Shown here in pieces: positions 1 through 12,149 of a stretch of DNA of 64,000 nucleotides (positions are counted from its first letter, which is position 1; each line of letters opens with the position of its first letter). This stretch comes from Diphasiastrum complanatum (Eukaryota > Streptophyta > Lycopodiopsida > Lycopodiales > Lycopodiaceae): contig CM055102.1 in assembly GCA_029204225.1 (NCBI GenBank), positions 62,045,168-62,109,167 on the forward strand. Reading direction: 5' to 3'. The notes below the pieces were generated by a model. That model made no database searches and had not been told where the DNA came from. It saw only the letters and a list, made by a program, of their open reading frames with translations. A program made the position numbers and the translations under genes.

Positions 1-1075
1 TTGACTTATGAAAGTACAATTGCTACTTCTAGACACTTCTATCCCAAGTATAAACTTTAGGAAGCCTAGATCTACCATCTTGAACTCACTAGATAAGTCA
101 ACTTCTACTTTGCTTATGCCATCATCATCATTTCCTATCATAATGATTTTATCAACATAAAGAACCAAAATGATGATCTTTCCTTCATGACATTTGAAAT
201 ATAAAGAAGGTTCATAAGCACTTAGTACAAAGCCAAGGGAATAGAGAAAATCATGCAACCTAGAGTACCAAGCTCTAGGTGCTTGCTTCAAGCCATATAG
301 GCTCTTCCTTAACTTAGCACACCGTTTGCTCCTCACCAACCTTGATGAAGCCCTCGGGTTGCATCATGTAGATTTTATCTTCTAAGAAGCCATTCAAGAA
401 GGCATTTGTCACATCCATTTGGTAGAGATCCCATTTGAACAAAGTAGCAATGCAAATGATTAATCTAATAGTTACAAGCTTAGCTACCATGTGCAAATGT
501 TTTTTCATAATCCAATCATTTATTTGAAGAAATACCTTAGCAACAAGCCTAGCTTTGTACTTACTAATAGATCCATCTTGATTGTACTTAATTTTATAAA
601 TCCACTTACATGCAAGTGGTTTCTTTCCTCTTGGAAGATTTACAAGATTCCAAGTATTATTCTCTTCTAATGCATTGTACTCTACTTGCATTGCATCTCT
701 CCAAACTTTAGATTTATATGCTTCTTCAAAAGATGATGGTCCTTCAAGCAATGTAGCGAGTAAGAGGTAGAAGGTGTAGAGTCTTCCTTTTGTTTTCCCT
801 TGTCCACATAGGTGAGCCTTGAGGGCTCGGCCTTGCTCCTTGATGATCTTCTCGGGCCCTTTTGACTCGGATCCAAATCTCCATCCTCAGGTTTGTCATG
901 ATCCTCCTCGGGTTTGTCAAGATCCTCCTCGGATTTAACAAGATCTTCAATGCACAACGGGTTAGATCCATTTGACAAGCTCTTAGCAAATTGTGACTCA
1001 TCAAAAAGTACATGCTTGCTTACCTTTACTTTCTTGGATGTAGGATCATATATCCTATATCCCTCCTAAATCACA
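1..1075 (-). pseudogene. Ty1/copia reverse transcriptase fragment
   Basis: Reading leftwards, the fragment starts in the integrase-RT linker (YDPTSKKVKVS and HVLFDE-like residues near 1060-1010). It passes an acidic stretch with repeated DKPEED-type units near 960-880, then enters the RVT_2 domain (CKWIYKIKYN, KARLVAK, QMDVTNAFLNG). After a frameshift near 320 it continues to the YGLKQAP motif and the catalytic loop near 165-150. There the expected YVDD reads YVDK, so the second catalytic aspartate is lost. RNase H and the LTR would lie left of the window. It resembles the copia at 36413-40337. This is a dead copy; the family call is firm and the left extent is unknown. Confidence 0.9.
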
Positions 1076-1080
1076 ACATA

Positions 1081-1849
1081 CTTTAATTTCAACGTTTTTC
1101 TTTTTAGTGAAGTTCATCTATTGGTATTATTTGATAAGCTTCCATCAAGGCAAATTTAGCGACTAAGTTCTATGGGATACTTTAGAGGATAAGGCATCCT
1201 CTAAGGGTTTTCCAATCTATTTATGATCTATAATGTGAAATATATGCTAACCTACTAAGGCTATTTCATTTTAAGCAAAAATGGTAGTTCTTTTTGATGA
1301 ACTGAGACCCCATCGACAAAGGCTATGGACCAAATTTAATATTGGCTATCTGATAATTCTACATAAAATCAAACAGAAAATGTTCAAAAAAAAAAGGATT
1401 ACAATTTAGATCGTTTTTGTATGATAAAAAACTAGCTAACATTTTGGCAATATCAACTAGGGAGTGTGGTCTCGACATAACAAATTTAAATCAGCAAAAA
1501 AAATATTCATACTTGTGGCACATTTTTCACTTCTAACAAGATAATAGAAAAATTGATACTAATTAGTATCACGTTCGTAGCAGCATAAAAATCCGATATC
1601 CAACGCTTCAGCCCCAAGATTTCTATCAACAACAAAATTGGTATCAATAACAACATTGAAAGGCCAATGTTTAGATATACACAACAAAATTTGTACTAGT
1701 AACAACATTGCTACAGTCTATCTACGGTTGCTTGCCAAAGAACCTTCACGACCGCAACAAAAAAAACGATTTCGGGCATAGACGGCTGCAAAGATGGTTG
1801 CAAAAACGGCAGATCTTCAAGTCGTGGGAAGATCAAGCGAAGATCAAAT
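1081..1849. other. No recognised feature
   Basis: AT-rich sequence between two copia relics. I see no coding motif, no LTR terminus and no tRNA primer site. The short open frame at 1708-1947 resembles nothing I know and overlaps the start of the following copia leader. Confidence 0.5.
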
Positions 1850-4108
1850 TAGTAAGTTTTACTTGCTTTCTCATATTAGATTCAAGGCGAGTTTTGGAGT
1901 CAATCTCGAGGAGTAGCATTCAAGAATTGGAGAGATGGAAGGATTGAAGCTTTTGGAGTTGATTTAGGTCCTTCTCAGTTGTTTGAGAGACCTCCTAAGA
2001 GTAATTTAGGTTCAGCTCAAAGTAGTTTGCATGTACTCATTAATTATGTCAGTTTTTTTGTCAAAATTGTGATCTTGGTAGCTTGTGCTTAGAAAGTAGA
2101 TTGTTTTGATTCTTATATAAAGTTTCAACCTGATTTTATAAGAGTGATACAAATTGACATTTATGTGCAATTAGATCTTTTCTCAGGTTGGTTGGATCTT
2201 TATAAGCCTAAGCCTCAAGATCCAATAGTATCTTTTTGAGAATTCATTTTTGATCATTCTCAAGTCCCTAGATAGTGGGATAGCTAGTTCTTGCATCCTT
2301 TCTATTGTGTATCATATAGAATTAATCTCTTGTTTAGAGAAAGATGGCATCCATGAATGCTTCCCTTTTGGATTCTAGTGATAGGTTGAGCAAATTAAAC
2401 TATTCCATATGGAAATTAAGAATGGAATAAATCCTTGTAATGCAATATTTGATGGACATAGTGACTGGTGAGGAGGATGAGCCCATCCACCCTCAAGAAT
2501 CCACTAGATAGAAGAAGAAGTGCAAACTATCCCTCCATTGTATCAAAGTGAATGTAGCCAATGAATTCCTAAAAAGTAGGAGAGTGTACGTCGGCCCAAG
2601 AGGCTTGGGAGACCCTTCAAAAGGTATATGAGACTTCAAGGTTGCTTGCCTTGAAGCATCAAATATGTCAAAGCTACCAAAAGAAGGGAGAGAGTGCTTA
2701 TTCATATGTTCTAAGGGTCAAGGAGAATATATAAAGGAGTATGAGCTTGTACAACTAATCTTGAATGGCCTTTGTGTAGATTTATCTAACTTGGTGCAAG
2801 GATACTCTATAGTGAGAAAGTTGCCATCACTTGAAGACCTCCAAGGAGTCCTGATGGCCGAGGAAAATAGGAGGCAACACTTTGATGCAAGAATGGATAG
2901 ACTTTCTATCCATGATGGAGATCAAGAGCAAGGGCAAGACCAAGAGCAAGGGGGCTACATTCAAGAAGAACCAAGCAAAGAATGAAGATCAAGATGGATT
3001 TTCAAGTTCAACTCCAAGCAAGACCAAGAATGACACCAAGATCAGGTGCTACTATTGTAGCAAGATGGGGCACTATGCCTCAAAATGCTTCAAGAAGAAG
3101 CAAGCACAAGGGCAAGCAAATATCAGCCAAGAGGAGGAGGATAGTCCGCAAGAAGACTCACTAATGATGCCAAGCTTCTCTTCGTCAAGTTTCAAGGGGG
3201 AAGATCCATGGTGGATAGATAGCAGGGAAAGTTCCCACATGACAAGCAAGAGGGAGTATTTTCAACTCTTTTCTTATGAAGGGCCTATCAAGTCTATTTT
3301 TACAAAAAATGATGATGTTTGTAAGATAGAAGGAGTAGGTTCCATCCCCTTGTGCTTAGGATCCTCAAAAAGGGTCAATGTTGATAGAGTTTTGTACATT
3401 CCTAGCATCAATAACAACCTACTTAGTGTTGGGCAAATGGTTGATAATGGCTTTTGTGTGGAATTTACTTCAAATGATTGTTACATAAATAAGAAAGACA
3501 AAGTTATTGATAAAGTCACTAGACTTGGAAAGCTTTACAAGTTAGATGCTTTTGTTGACACCAATGTTGTGATGCTAGCTGAGGAGGACAAGTTGTCAAG
3601 GTTTGACCTTTGGCACAAAAGGCTTGCACACATCAATCCAAGTTCAATGTAGGATATGTGCAAGGAGGAGCTTTCCTTAGGCGTTCCAAGGTCCCTAGAA
3701 AAGGAGGAAAAAGTTTGTGAAGCATGTGCACTACCCAAGTCACATAAGAAGGCATTTTCAAGTTCTATCTCCAAAACATCTCATCCTCTTGAGCTAATAC
3801 ATTCAGATGTTCACTTTGCTAGCACTAAGTCAAATGGTGGAGCTTCAATGTTTGTAGCTTTCTTAGATGACTTTTCAAGATATTGTTGGGTATTCATACC
3901 TTCTTCCAATGAAACCTTTGTCAAGTTCAAAACTTTTGTTGAGAAGCATCATAATCAAAGCATAAAGATCTTTAGAAGTGATAATGGAGGAGAGTACATC
4001 TCCAATAAGTTTATAGATCTTTGTGAGGAAGAGGCAATCAAGAAGGAGATATTTTGTTTTTACACACCTCCACAAAATGGGGTGGCCGAGAGGAGAAATA
4101 GAACATTA
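1850..4108 (+). pseudogene. Ty1/copia gag-protease-integrase relic, interrupted
   Basis: A leader from about 1850 resembles the leader of the intact copia at 18078-23764, read on the opposite strand. Gag starts at ATG 2344 but carries several stops and frameshifts. The zinc knuckle CYYCSKMGHYASKC lies near 3050. The protease motif near 3215 is WWIDSRESSH instead of WWIDSGASSH, so the catalytic DSG is lost. Integrase keeps the zinc-binding H and C residues, broken by a TAG near 3650, and the three acidic residues (HSDVH, RSDNGGEY, AERRNR). The reading stops at about 4108, where the LTR of another element begins. No 5' LTR or primer site is visible, so the left end is truncated or eroded. Confidence 0.9.
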
Positions 4109-4932
<824 letters not shown>

Positions 4933-4945
4933 TGGCATCAGAGCT
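4933..4945 (+). other. tRNA-Met primer binding site, variant
   Basis: TGGCATCAGAGCT follows the LTR end directly. It differs by one base from the TGGTATCAGAGC complement of initiator tRNA-Met used by the other copia elements here. Confidence 0.8.
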
Positions 4946-5501
4946 TTTGGTGCAGGTTATTAAGGATCAGCCGTCTTTAACAAGGATTTGGAGGAGTTAC
5001 CAATTCTTGAGCATGCTAGATTGATTTCTACTAAAAAATCAGGCGTTTTTCATATGTAGAATTGATTTTTTGTAAATTGAAACATCTTGAAGTAGGATGA
5101 TTTCACACATTACTTATTGGATTTGGGAAACTTTAACATTAGGAAGGTCTCATTGAAGGCTACAAGATTCTATACCAAGTTTGTAACATTTGCATGTAGA
5201 ATTTGCAAGATTCAATTTTTTGTACTTTTGTCAAAACCCTAAATTTGTTTGGATCTCTTATTTTTGAGGTTGCTGGACCTTTTAAGAGTGTTTCAAGTTT
5301 AGAAAGTACAAAAGTTTATGAGATTGTAGGTTGTGATCAAGTATCTTCCATTGTATGTGTTGATTTTGCTAGATTTGGTGCAAGAAAGAGATTTGTGAGG
5401 TTCCATATCTTTGTGATTTCTTCTTGAGTTCATTTTTTGACATTCAAGAGAGTGCTTTGTGCATTGGAATAGGTTCAAAGAGAATATCAAGTCATTGCAA
5501 C

Positions 5502-7637
5502 ATGGCAACCACAAGTGGAGGCTTTATGTTGAAAAGCAATGTTAGGCAACTATTCTACTTGGAAGGTGAGACTGGAGTCGCTCCTTGAGATGAATGAGCT
5601 GTTAGACATTGTTGTAGGAGTGGAAGAAAGGCCCTTGGCACAACAAATGAGATATGACAAGAGAGCTAAAAGAGCTCTACACATGATAAAGATGAATATT
5701 ACCAATGAGCTTCTCAAGAAAGTTGGTAAGTGCACATCATCTTTTGAGGCTTGGGAAGCTTTGAAGAAGGTCTATGAATCCAAGTCTACATAAATAGTAC
5801 TTACTCTTAGAAGGGAAATCTTTCAAGGTATTCAAAAGAAGGAAGAGAGTGCTCATGCTTTTGTGTTGAGAGTTAAAGCATTTAATGATTAGCTAGCATG
5901 TATTGATGAGAGCATTAAGGAGGTAGAACTTGTTAAAAGTTGTTCTTAATGGCTTGTTGGATGATCATGCTAACCTTGTTCATAGCTTTGCTATTCAAAG
6001 AACCTTGCCAAGCATTGTGGATTCGCAAGAGATTTTGGTGAATGATGAGCTTAGGCTTCAAGCAAGAGGTGGATCTACATCAACATCTCATTATGAAGAG
6101 GAGGCCATGTTCATCAAAGGCAAATTAAAGGGCAAAGGTAAAAGCAAATGGTCTAAAGGAAAATATCAAGGTGATACATCTTCTTTTGGACAAAAGAAAG
6201 ATAGATCCAAGTTAAAATGCTTTTAGGGTGAAATCAAAGGTCATTTTGCTAATGAATGTTTGAAGAAACAAAGAGATGAAGGTAGCAAGCAAATCAACTT
6301 TACTACTAATGATGAGGATCTAGGTGGTTGTGATTCTCTTTTGATGTGTTCTTCAAGTCCAATATCAAGTGAAAATGACAAAGATTCATGGTGGATTGAT
6401 AGTGGAACTAGTTCACACATGACTAGTCACAAGAAGTTCTTTACTTCTTTGGTCACTGATAATGGATCCAAAAAAGTGATACACATGGCCAATGGTGGTG
6501 AGTGTGTGATTGAAGGTATTGGTTCAATTCCTATTTCAAGTCGTTCTACTAATAGGAAAGCAAGACTTGATGGTGTTCTTTACATGCCTTCACTTTCAAA
6601 GAATTTGTTAAGTGTTGTGGTCAAATGATAGAGAAAGGATACATGGTAAATTTTGGTGGTGATGCTTGTTTCATTACAAAGGAAGAAATCTTGCTTTCTA
6701 GGGGCAATAGACAAGGTAGACTTTTCAAGTTTGATGCTTTTGTTATGGCTAACAAAAATGGTGGAATGTAAAAGGAGATTGGTCTCAACTTTCCAAAGTT
6801 CTCTTTTAGCATCAATAATATTGGTGGATCTTGCAAAGTCTAACAAGCTTCCTTATGCTAGATCTAGGTCAAAATCTAATATACTTCTTGGAGATGTTCA
6901 TCTTTGTGCTAACTTGGCTAGTTATGAGGATAATGATGGTTCTTCAAAGGTTCTTCATGGCAAGTGCAAGCATGAAAAAGATAAGGAAAGAGCTAACTTC
7001 ATCAATGGAGGTGGTGAAGGTTCTTCCTTGAAAAAGATTGTTGTTAATAATTTTTTTGATCATATGAAAAAAGATGTTGCTAGGTGCATGCATAAAGGAG
7101 GTGGTTCTTCTACATTTCCTTGTTATGATTCCAAGAAAGTCATTTGTACAACAAGCGGAGTCACATATCTTCATAAAAAGAGTATATCAAATGGTTCTAT
7201 CATGAGACTTGGTGAGGGAGATAGTCACAAGTCAAGAAGAAGAGAAGTATGTGAAGTATTCAAAGTTATAGGATGTACTTTGACTGATGTCATTGTGAAT
7301 GATAGTGAGGAAGAATCATTATCATATGAGTCATTACCTAAATCATTGAATAGAAGTTGTTGTTTGAAAAAAGAGAGTACTTCAATCAACCTTATGTTGA
7401 AGGTACTACTGATTTTTTTCATGGCTTCTAATGTTTTTGAGGTTTCTACTTCTTATGATGCAATCATTAAGAGGGAGTCTTATGAAGAAAAGGGCAATGG
7501 AAGATTGGTTCTTGGGAAGATCCAAGGCGTGGATCTCACATCTCTTCATCAACTCAAAGGATTCTATGATTATGAATTGATCACTCATGATCGAGATGAC
7601 AAAAGGTTGGTTGGAGAAGACTACATGGAGCAAATCG
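5502..7637 (+). pseudogene. NA-copia copy 1, gag-protease plus non-standard ORF
   Basis: Gag starts at ATG 5502 and has several frameshifts and stops. It keeps UBN2-type gag residues (TNELLKKVGKCTSSFEAWEAL). The zinc knuckle near 6220 is damaged by a stop at its first cysteine spacing. The protease motif WWIDSGTSSHMT is near 6393. Past the protease the frame does not become a normal integrase and RT. It keeps only a scrap (LLGDVHLCANLA near 6885, like the integrase HSDVH region) and then a long frame to about 7637 that matches the minus-strand frame at 53400-54300. That shared frame includes KRESYE, GKIQGVDLTSLHQLKGFYDYEL and THDRD. Homology ends near 7637; RT remnant and 3' LTR are missing. 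Probably non-autonomous. Confidence 0.8.
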
Positions 7638-7805
7638 AGAGCCAAAGAACTTGCTCCAACCGTTTGAATGATATCGCATTCTTTATGGTAATACATCCCA
7701 AAATTTGACCCCAACACACTCACAATATGTAGGTGTGTGCATTTCGAATGGAACACACACTTCATTTTTAGTATAGGAACGAAAAATATATATACACATA
7801 CATAC

Positions 7806-7808
<3 letters not shown>

Positions 7809-7849
<41 letters not shown>

Positions 7850-7868
7850 ATATATATATATATATATA
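7809..7868. repeat. (GT)n and (TA)n microsatellite
   Basis: A GT run at about 7809-7847 passes directly into a TA run to about 7868. It marks the junction between the truncated NA-copia copy and the minisatellite. Confidence 0.97.
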
Positions 7869-7874
7869 ATTTGA

Positions 7875-8895
7875 GTTGATAGTTCGATTCTTCGAAAAAA
7901 AATTGAGTCTTTGAAATAATTCAAGTCGTCAAAAAAATTCGAGATTTTTCAAAAAAATTGATTCTTTGAAAAAATTCGAGTCATTTGAAAAATTCGATCA
8001 TTTAAAAAATTCGAGTATTGGAAAAATTCTAGTCACTGAAAAAATTCAATCATTTGGAAAAATTCGATCATTTGAAAAATTTCAAGTCTTTCCAAAAATT
8101 CAAGTCTCAAAAAATTTGAGTTGTTCAAAAATTTTGAGTCGTTCGTAAAATTCGAGTCGTTCAAAAAATTCGAGTCGTTGGAATAATTTGAGTCATTCGA
8201 AAAACTCGAGTCATTTGCAAAATTCTATCTTTTGGAAAAATTTGATGTATTGAAAAATTCAAGTCATTGAAAAAATACGATCCTTTGGAAAAATTCGATC
8301 CATTGGAAAAATTTGGGTCTTTCCGAAAATTCGAGTCATTCCGAAAATTCGAGTCGTCCAAAAAACTCGAGTCGTCCAAAAATTCGAGTCTTTCGAAAAA
8401 TTCGAGTCATTGGAAAAAATCAAGTCTTTTAAAAAATTTGATTCGAGTCTAAAAAATTCAAGTCATTTAAAAAATTTGAGTCATTCGAAAAAATTGAGTC
8501 TTTGACAAAATTCGATCTTTTTGAAAAATTTGAGTCATTGAAAAATTCTAGTCAACGGAAAAATTCGAGTCACTAACAAAATTCAAGTCATTGGAAAAAT
8601 TTAAGTCATTGGAAAAATACGATTCTTTGGAAAAATTCGATCCATCGGAAAAATTCGAGTCTTGAAAAATTCGACTCGTTACAAAAAAAAAAAAACTTGA
8701 GTCTTTCTTAAAATTCAAGTTTCAAAAAATTCGAGTCTTTCAAAAAAATTAGAGTCTTTCGAAAAATTCGAGTCTTTCGAAAAAATTTGGGTCGTTAAAA
8801 AAATTTGAGTCGTTCCAAAAATTCGAGTCATTCAAAAAATTCAAGTCGTTCAAAAAATTCGAGTCTTTGAAAACATTCGAGTCTTTAAAAAACGG
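7875..8895. repeat. 17-bp minisatellite, AAAAATTCGAGTCNTTN units
   Basis: About 1 kb of degenerate tandem units of 16-18 bases built on AAAAATTCGAGTC followed by a variable TT-rich tetramer. Length divided by unit size gives roughly 55-60 units. Some units carry ATTCGATCC instead of ATTCGAGTC, so sub-variants exist. There is no spacer structure, so it is not CRISPR-like. Reading frames through it are repeat artefacts. It ends abruptly before a GC-richer stretch (GGGCGGCCAACG) at about 8894. Confidence 0.95.
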
Positions 8896-10481
8896 GCGGC
8901 CAACGATTTGGGTGACAGGTGGTCCTATTGCAATCTAAAATGGTCGGAAGTTGACGGGCGACCAAGTAACATGTTCATGACGGTCGATTACCCTTGATGC
9001 AAAGCAGCTGTGTTTATGCAGTCCCTTTGTTATGGTACCTCTTAAAATCAAGACATTTTTACATGCAATATGAAATCTGATTTTTGAGTAGAAATCTTTG
9101 AGAAGGGGCGAGAAGATGGTGCTATGTTTGTAGCCAGTAGGTGATTGGTGATAATCTCAATCTGAAATGGTTTCTAAAATATCTACCTTATAAGTTGTGC
9201 GAGAAAAATTTGATGGACAAAAATTAGGTGAGCATTGTAATAGTAGACAGTTTTGAGCAAGCTAATCCTACAGTTGATAATGCAACCTCCAATATCTTGT
9301 GAAATGGAAATTTTTTAAACAAATTTAAATCAATTTCTACAACAAATAGATTATACATCAAAATATGCTTTTGATTGAAACTTACCAAAAGAAATTTCTA
9401 AATTTAAATAGGCCTAAACATTTAACTTCATAGTTGTTAACCTGTATGATAAACACAAAAAAGTCTGTGTCAATTATAAAGTTTACACTTGAAACTGATA
9501 AACACAACTCTCTTATTTCTGATTAGTGTAGTTCAATCTATTCACTGTCAAAGTTCAAAACGTATGTTGATTAGACTCACTTCATGATATATGATGATTT
9601 CTTGCATTCAGAAAAGCAAATCATAGTAGTGATTGATGATAAAGAAACCTCCAACATCTGAACAAATTAAGCTTGTTTGAGCAAGTTGTGAATCAACAAT
9701 TAATGTAAATAAGAATGTCTTCCTATCAATAGTTTATCTACAAGCACAAACCTAAAGAAAGTTTGTGGCAATTAAGTTTTCCTCTATAAACTAATGCAGG
9801 GATACACTCCAAAATAAAAAGAAAATTTTGAAATATATAAAAATGAAGCAACTACTTAGGATTTTGTGTTGCACCAGAATAAATGCTCTAGGGCAAAATA
9901 GATTAGAATGGACAACATGAAAGTCACATTTTGGCTTCCCAACAAATTGGACCACCATTAGCTAATGAACAAAAATTCATTTCCTTTATGAGATCTATCT
10001 TGCCAAAAGTTTGATCAACTTCATCCAATTGCAAAGAATAACAAAGTTATGCAAAGTACCCAAAGATGAGTTCAATCCATTCATGTAAGTGTGCAAATAC
10101 ATATTCACTTTTTGCACAAAATCCATTGGATTATTCGCCCAAGCTGGGAGCTTCACATCTCCTGAATGCACAATCAAACATACCAAAAAATGTTAAAGTA
10201 ACAACCAATAGTTTACTGCAACTAAAATTTATCACAAAAGCTAATTCATATTGAACATACAACAAACTTCAAGTCCAAGTTCTTGCTCTTGGTGAAACAT
10301 GCACATCCTTATTGCACTCAAAAATCATTCTTGATTAATTAAGCTGTTTTCCCAATTAAAGGATTTGAAATATGATTGAATTTTTTATGTGCTTGGCTGA
10401 GTTTGCAAAGTGGGATAACAAATGTTAAAGGAACTCACCCTAAATCTCATGCAAAATACAAAATGACAAAAAAAAACAACG
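8896..10481. other. No recognised gene
   Basis: AT-rich sequence with only short, unsupported reading frames. I see no transposon protein motif, LTR or tRNA site. The first 100 bases are noticeably more GC-rich than the rest. Confidence 0.5.
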
Positions 10482-10608
10482 TACCAATGAACTTCTCAAG
10501 GAAGTTGGTAAGTGCACATCATCTTTGGAGGCTTGGGAAGCTTTGAAGAAGCTTTATGAATCCAAGTCTACATCAAGAGTGCTTACTCTTAGGAGGCAAA
10601 TCTTTCAA
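10482..10608 (+). pseudogene. Isolated NA-copia gag fragment
   Basis: 127 bases encoding TNELLKEVGKCTSSLEAWEAL and the following LTLRRQIF. By eye it is base-for-base identical to the corresponding part of the minus-strand gag in NA-copia copy 2 (near 55220-55350). Neither edge has an LTR or other element sequence. The identity suggests a recent copy, such as filler DNA at a repaired break, rather than an old relic. Confidence 0.9.
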
Positions 10609-11156
10609 GCATTGCTCGTTCCGTACACTACGAAACCATGGTCCCATCCCATGTCCACTACCCAGGTACAGTGACGGGACCAAATAGTTGAATGAACGCC
10701 ACTGCTAGATTCTGTCATAAACATTCAGATCTTGTCACGTTTCCTACGCTTGGCCACTGATGATGCTCCAAGTGGCATGCACACCACGTGGCAGAGGTCC
10801 ATTTGATATGCAGTAAAACGAAATGTGTGGATACGGGCCTTCAACACTTCCTCACTCTTTTTCTTGTGTCCGTGTCTTGTTTTTGGGATGGTGAGGGAGT
10901 CGTTAGGCCGCCATCGATGCTGCAGCCAAACTGAAATCAAACCCATTTGCTCACAAATCCCTTTCTAAATCTCTGTTTTTGTCTCCTCTTCCTTACGTCC
11001 TATTCTGTTTAGTTTTCAGTTTTGTCTTCTTCGTTCAGGATCATCCATCCCCTCTGTCTCTGTCCTCTCAAGCGTATCGCCTCTGAGCATCTTGAGCTTT
11101 GTTTATCCCTCTTTCAGATCATAGGGATTTGATCCAAAGGCTGCTCACCTCATTAT
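10609..11156. other. Low-copy-looking DNA, possible 5' flank of a gene
   Basis: Higher GC than its surroundings and free of recognised repeat. A CT-rich stretch (CCTCTGTCTCTGTCCTCTC near 11051) resembles a plant 5' untranslated leader. I found no convincing TATA box. The minus-strand frame at 10725-10946 is not recognised. Confidence 0.3.
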
Positions 11157-11445
11157 ATGAGAACCAGACCTGTAATGCAACTGTCCACACCTAAATGTCA
11201 GAAATTGCTTCTTCTAGGTCGCAGTCCAGAAGAAGAAGCAAGTAAGCATACACAGGTTATTGAAAATACACAAATGTATTGGGTGATTTGAATCAGTTTG
11301 CAATTAGTGAGAAAACATTAAAAAGAACTTTTGTTTGATACTTCATTTACATGTGAACGCCACCAATGCTGCTTTTTAGATGCGTGGGAGAGGCGATGGT
11401 CCTCCGGATGGTTTGAAATTGCTATCAGCCAGCATACACAGCTAG
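11157..11445 (+). CDS. Possible first exons of an unrecognised gene
   Basis: Exon A, 11157-11241, starts at an ATG (MRTRPVMQLSTPKCQK) and ends at a strong donor, GTAAGC. Exon B, 11380-11445, follows the acceptor GCTTTTTAG and continues in phase as AWERRWSSGWFEIAIS, ending at a possible donor GTACC at 11446. The peptide is compact and non-repetitive, and the splice signals fit plants. I do not recognise the protein, and no further exons are visible before the copia LTR at 12150. It could be the broken 5' end of a host gene or a chance arrangement. Confidence 0.2.
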
Positions 11446-11706
11446 GTACCAAACTGAAAAATACAAAACTTAGAATCCAGTTTAAGCTATCAAACGTTAT
11501 AGTTTAGTTTAATTCGTTGAATCTGAACTAAAAAATACAAAACTTAGAATCCAGATGAAGACTATCCCATAGGAATTGATCATGAAGGCTATCCCATAGA
11601 CATGGAGGCTGCTCATGCAGGATTAATCATTAGGCTTTAGTAGTATCACAGCTTGGTACTCAACTTTCAAGCCTCACAATGCACATACTTTCAAGCACCC
11701 TGCTAC

Positions 11707-11709
<3 letters not shown>

Positions 11710-11749
<40 letters not shown>
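11710..11749. repeat. (GA)n microsatellite
   Basis: About 40 bases of uninterrupted GA repeat. Confidence 0.97.
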
Positions 11750-11750
<1 letters not shown>

Positions 11751-11912
11751 TTGATATTCTCATTGAGTTGTTCGCTACCCGTGAAGGAGAGAGATGGCCA
11801 CTGCAAAAGAGGTTGCTGCTCAGCGTTGAAGATGAAGCTCTGTAGCTGATGTATGGTTTCCTAGACAACTCTCTCGCTGCTTTAACTCCTACAACATATA
11901 GCCCAGCACAAA

Positions 11913-12098
11913 ATGCTTAGTATTTTACAGTTTATCATAGTTCTGGATTGCATCGCTGCATCTACAACAGTGCATCCAGAGATCAATATTTTAAAATCAT
12001 TGGTGGACCTGCGTGAGCCATCCCTTAATACAGCGGACTGGAGTAGTATGATCCAGTGCTCCAGATCAATCAAGAAAGAGAGCGAGTTAGCACTCTAA
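11913..12098 (+). pseudogene. Secreted LRR-N-terminal-like ORF fragment
   Basis: A 61-residue frame with a hydrophobic N-terminus that looks like a signal peptide (MLSILQFIIVLDCIAAS). It is followed by a segment resembling the LRRNT_2 cap of plant leucine-rich-repeat receptors: EINILKSLVDLREP, then SLNTADWSS and a cysteine. No leucine-rich repeats follow. The frame ends at 12098 and a copia LTR begins at 12150, so the rest of a gene may have been lost or displaced. The similarity is short and judged by eye. It could also be an unrelated secreted-peptide frame. Confidence 0.3.
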
Positions 12099-12149
12099 AC
12101 AAATGCTTAACTTAAAGAAAAGGAAAAAAACATAATCCTTGTTTGGAAC

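Noticed and set aside
7406-7924. 172-codon minus-strand frame with a His-Thr run
   Set aside because: It crosses the GT/TA microsatellite and is antisense to the NA-copia frame.
7966-8452. Ser/Phe- and Lys-rich frames, and possible CRISPR-like array
   Set aside because: The 17-bp units are contiguous and degenerate without unique spacers; the frames only reflect the repeat.
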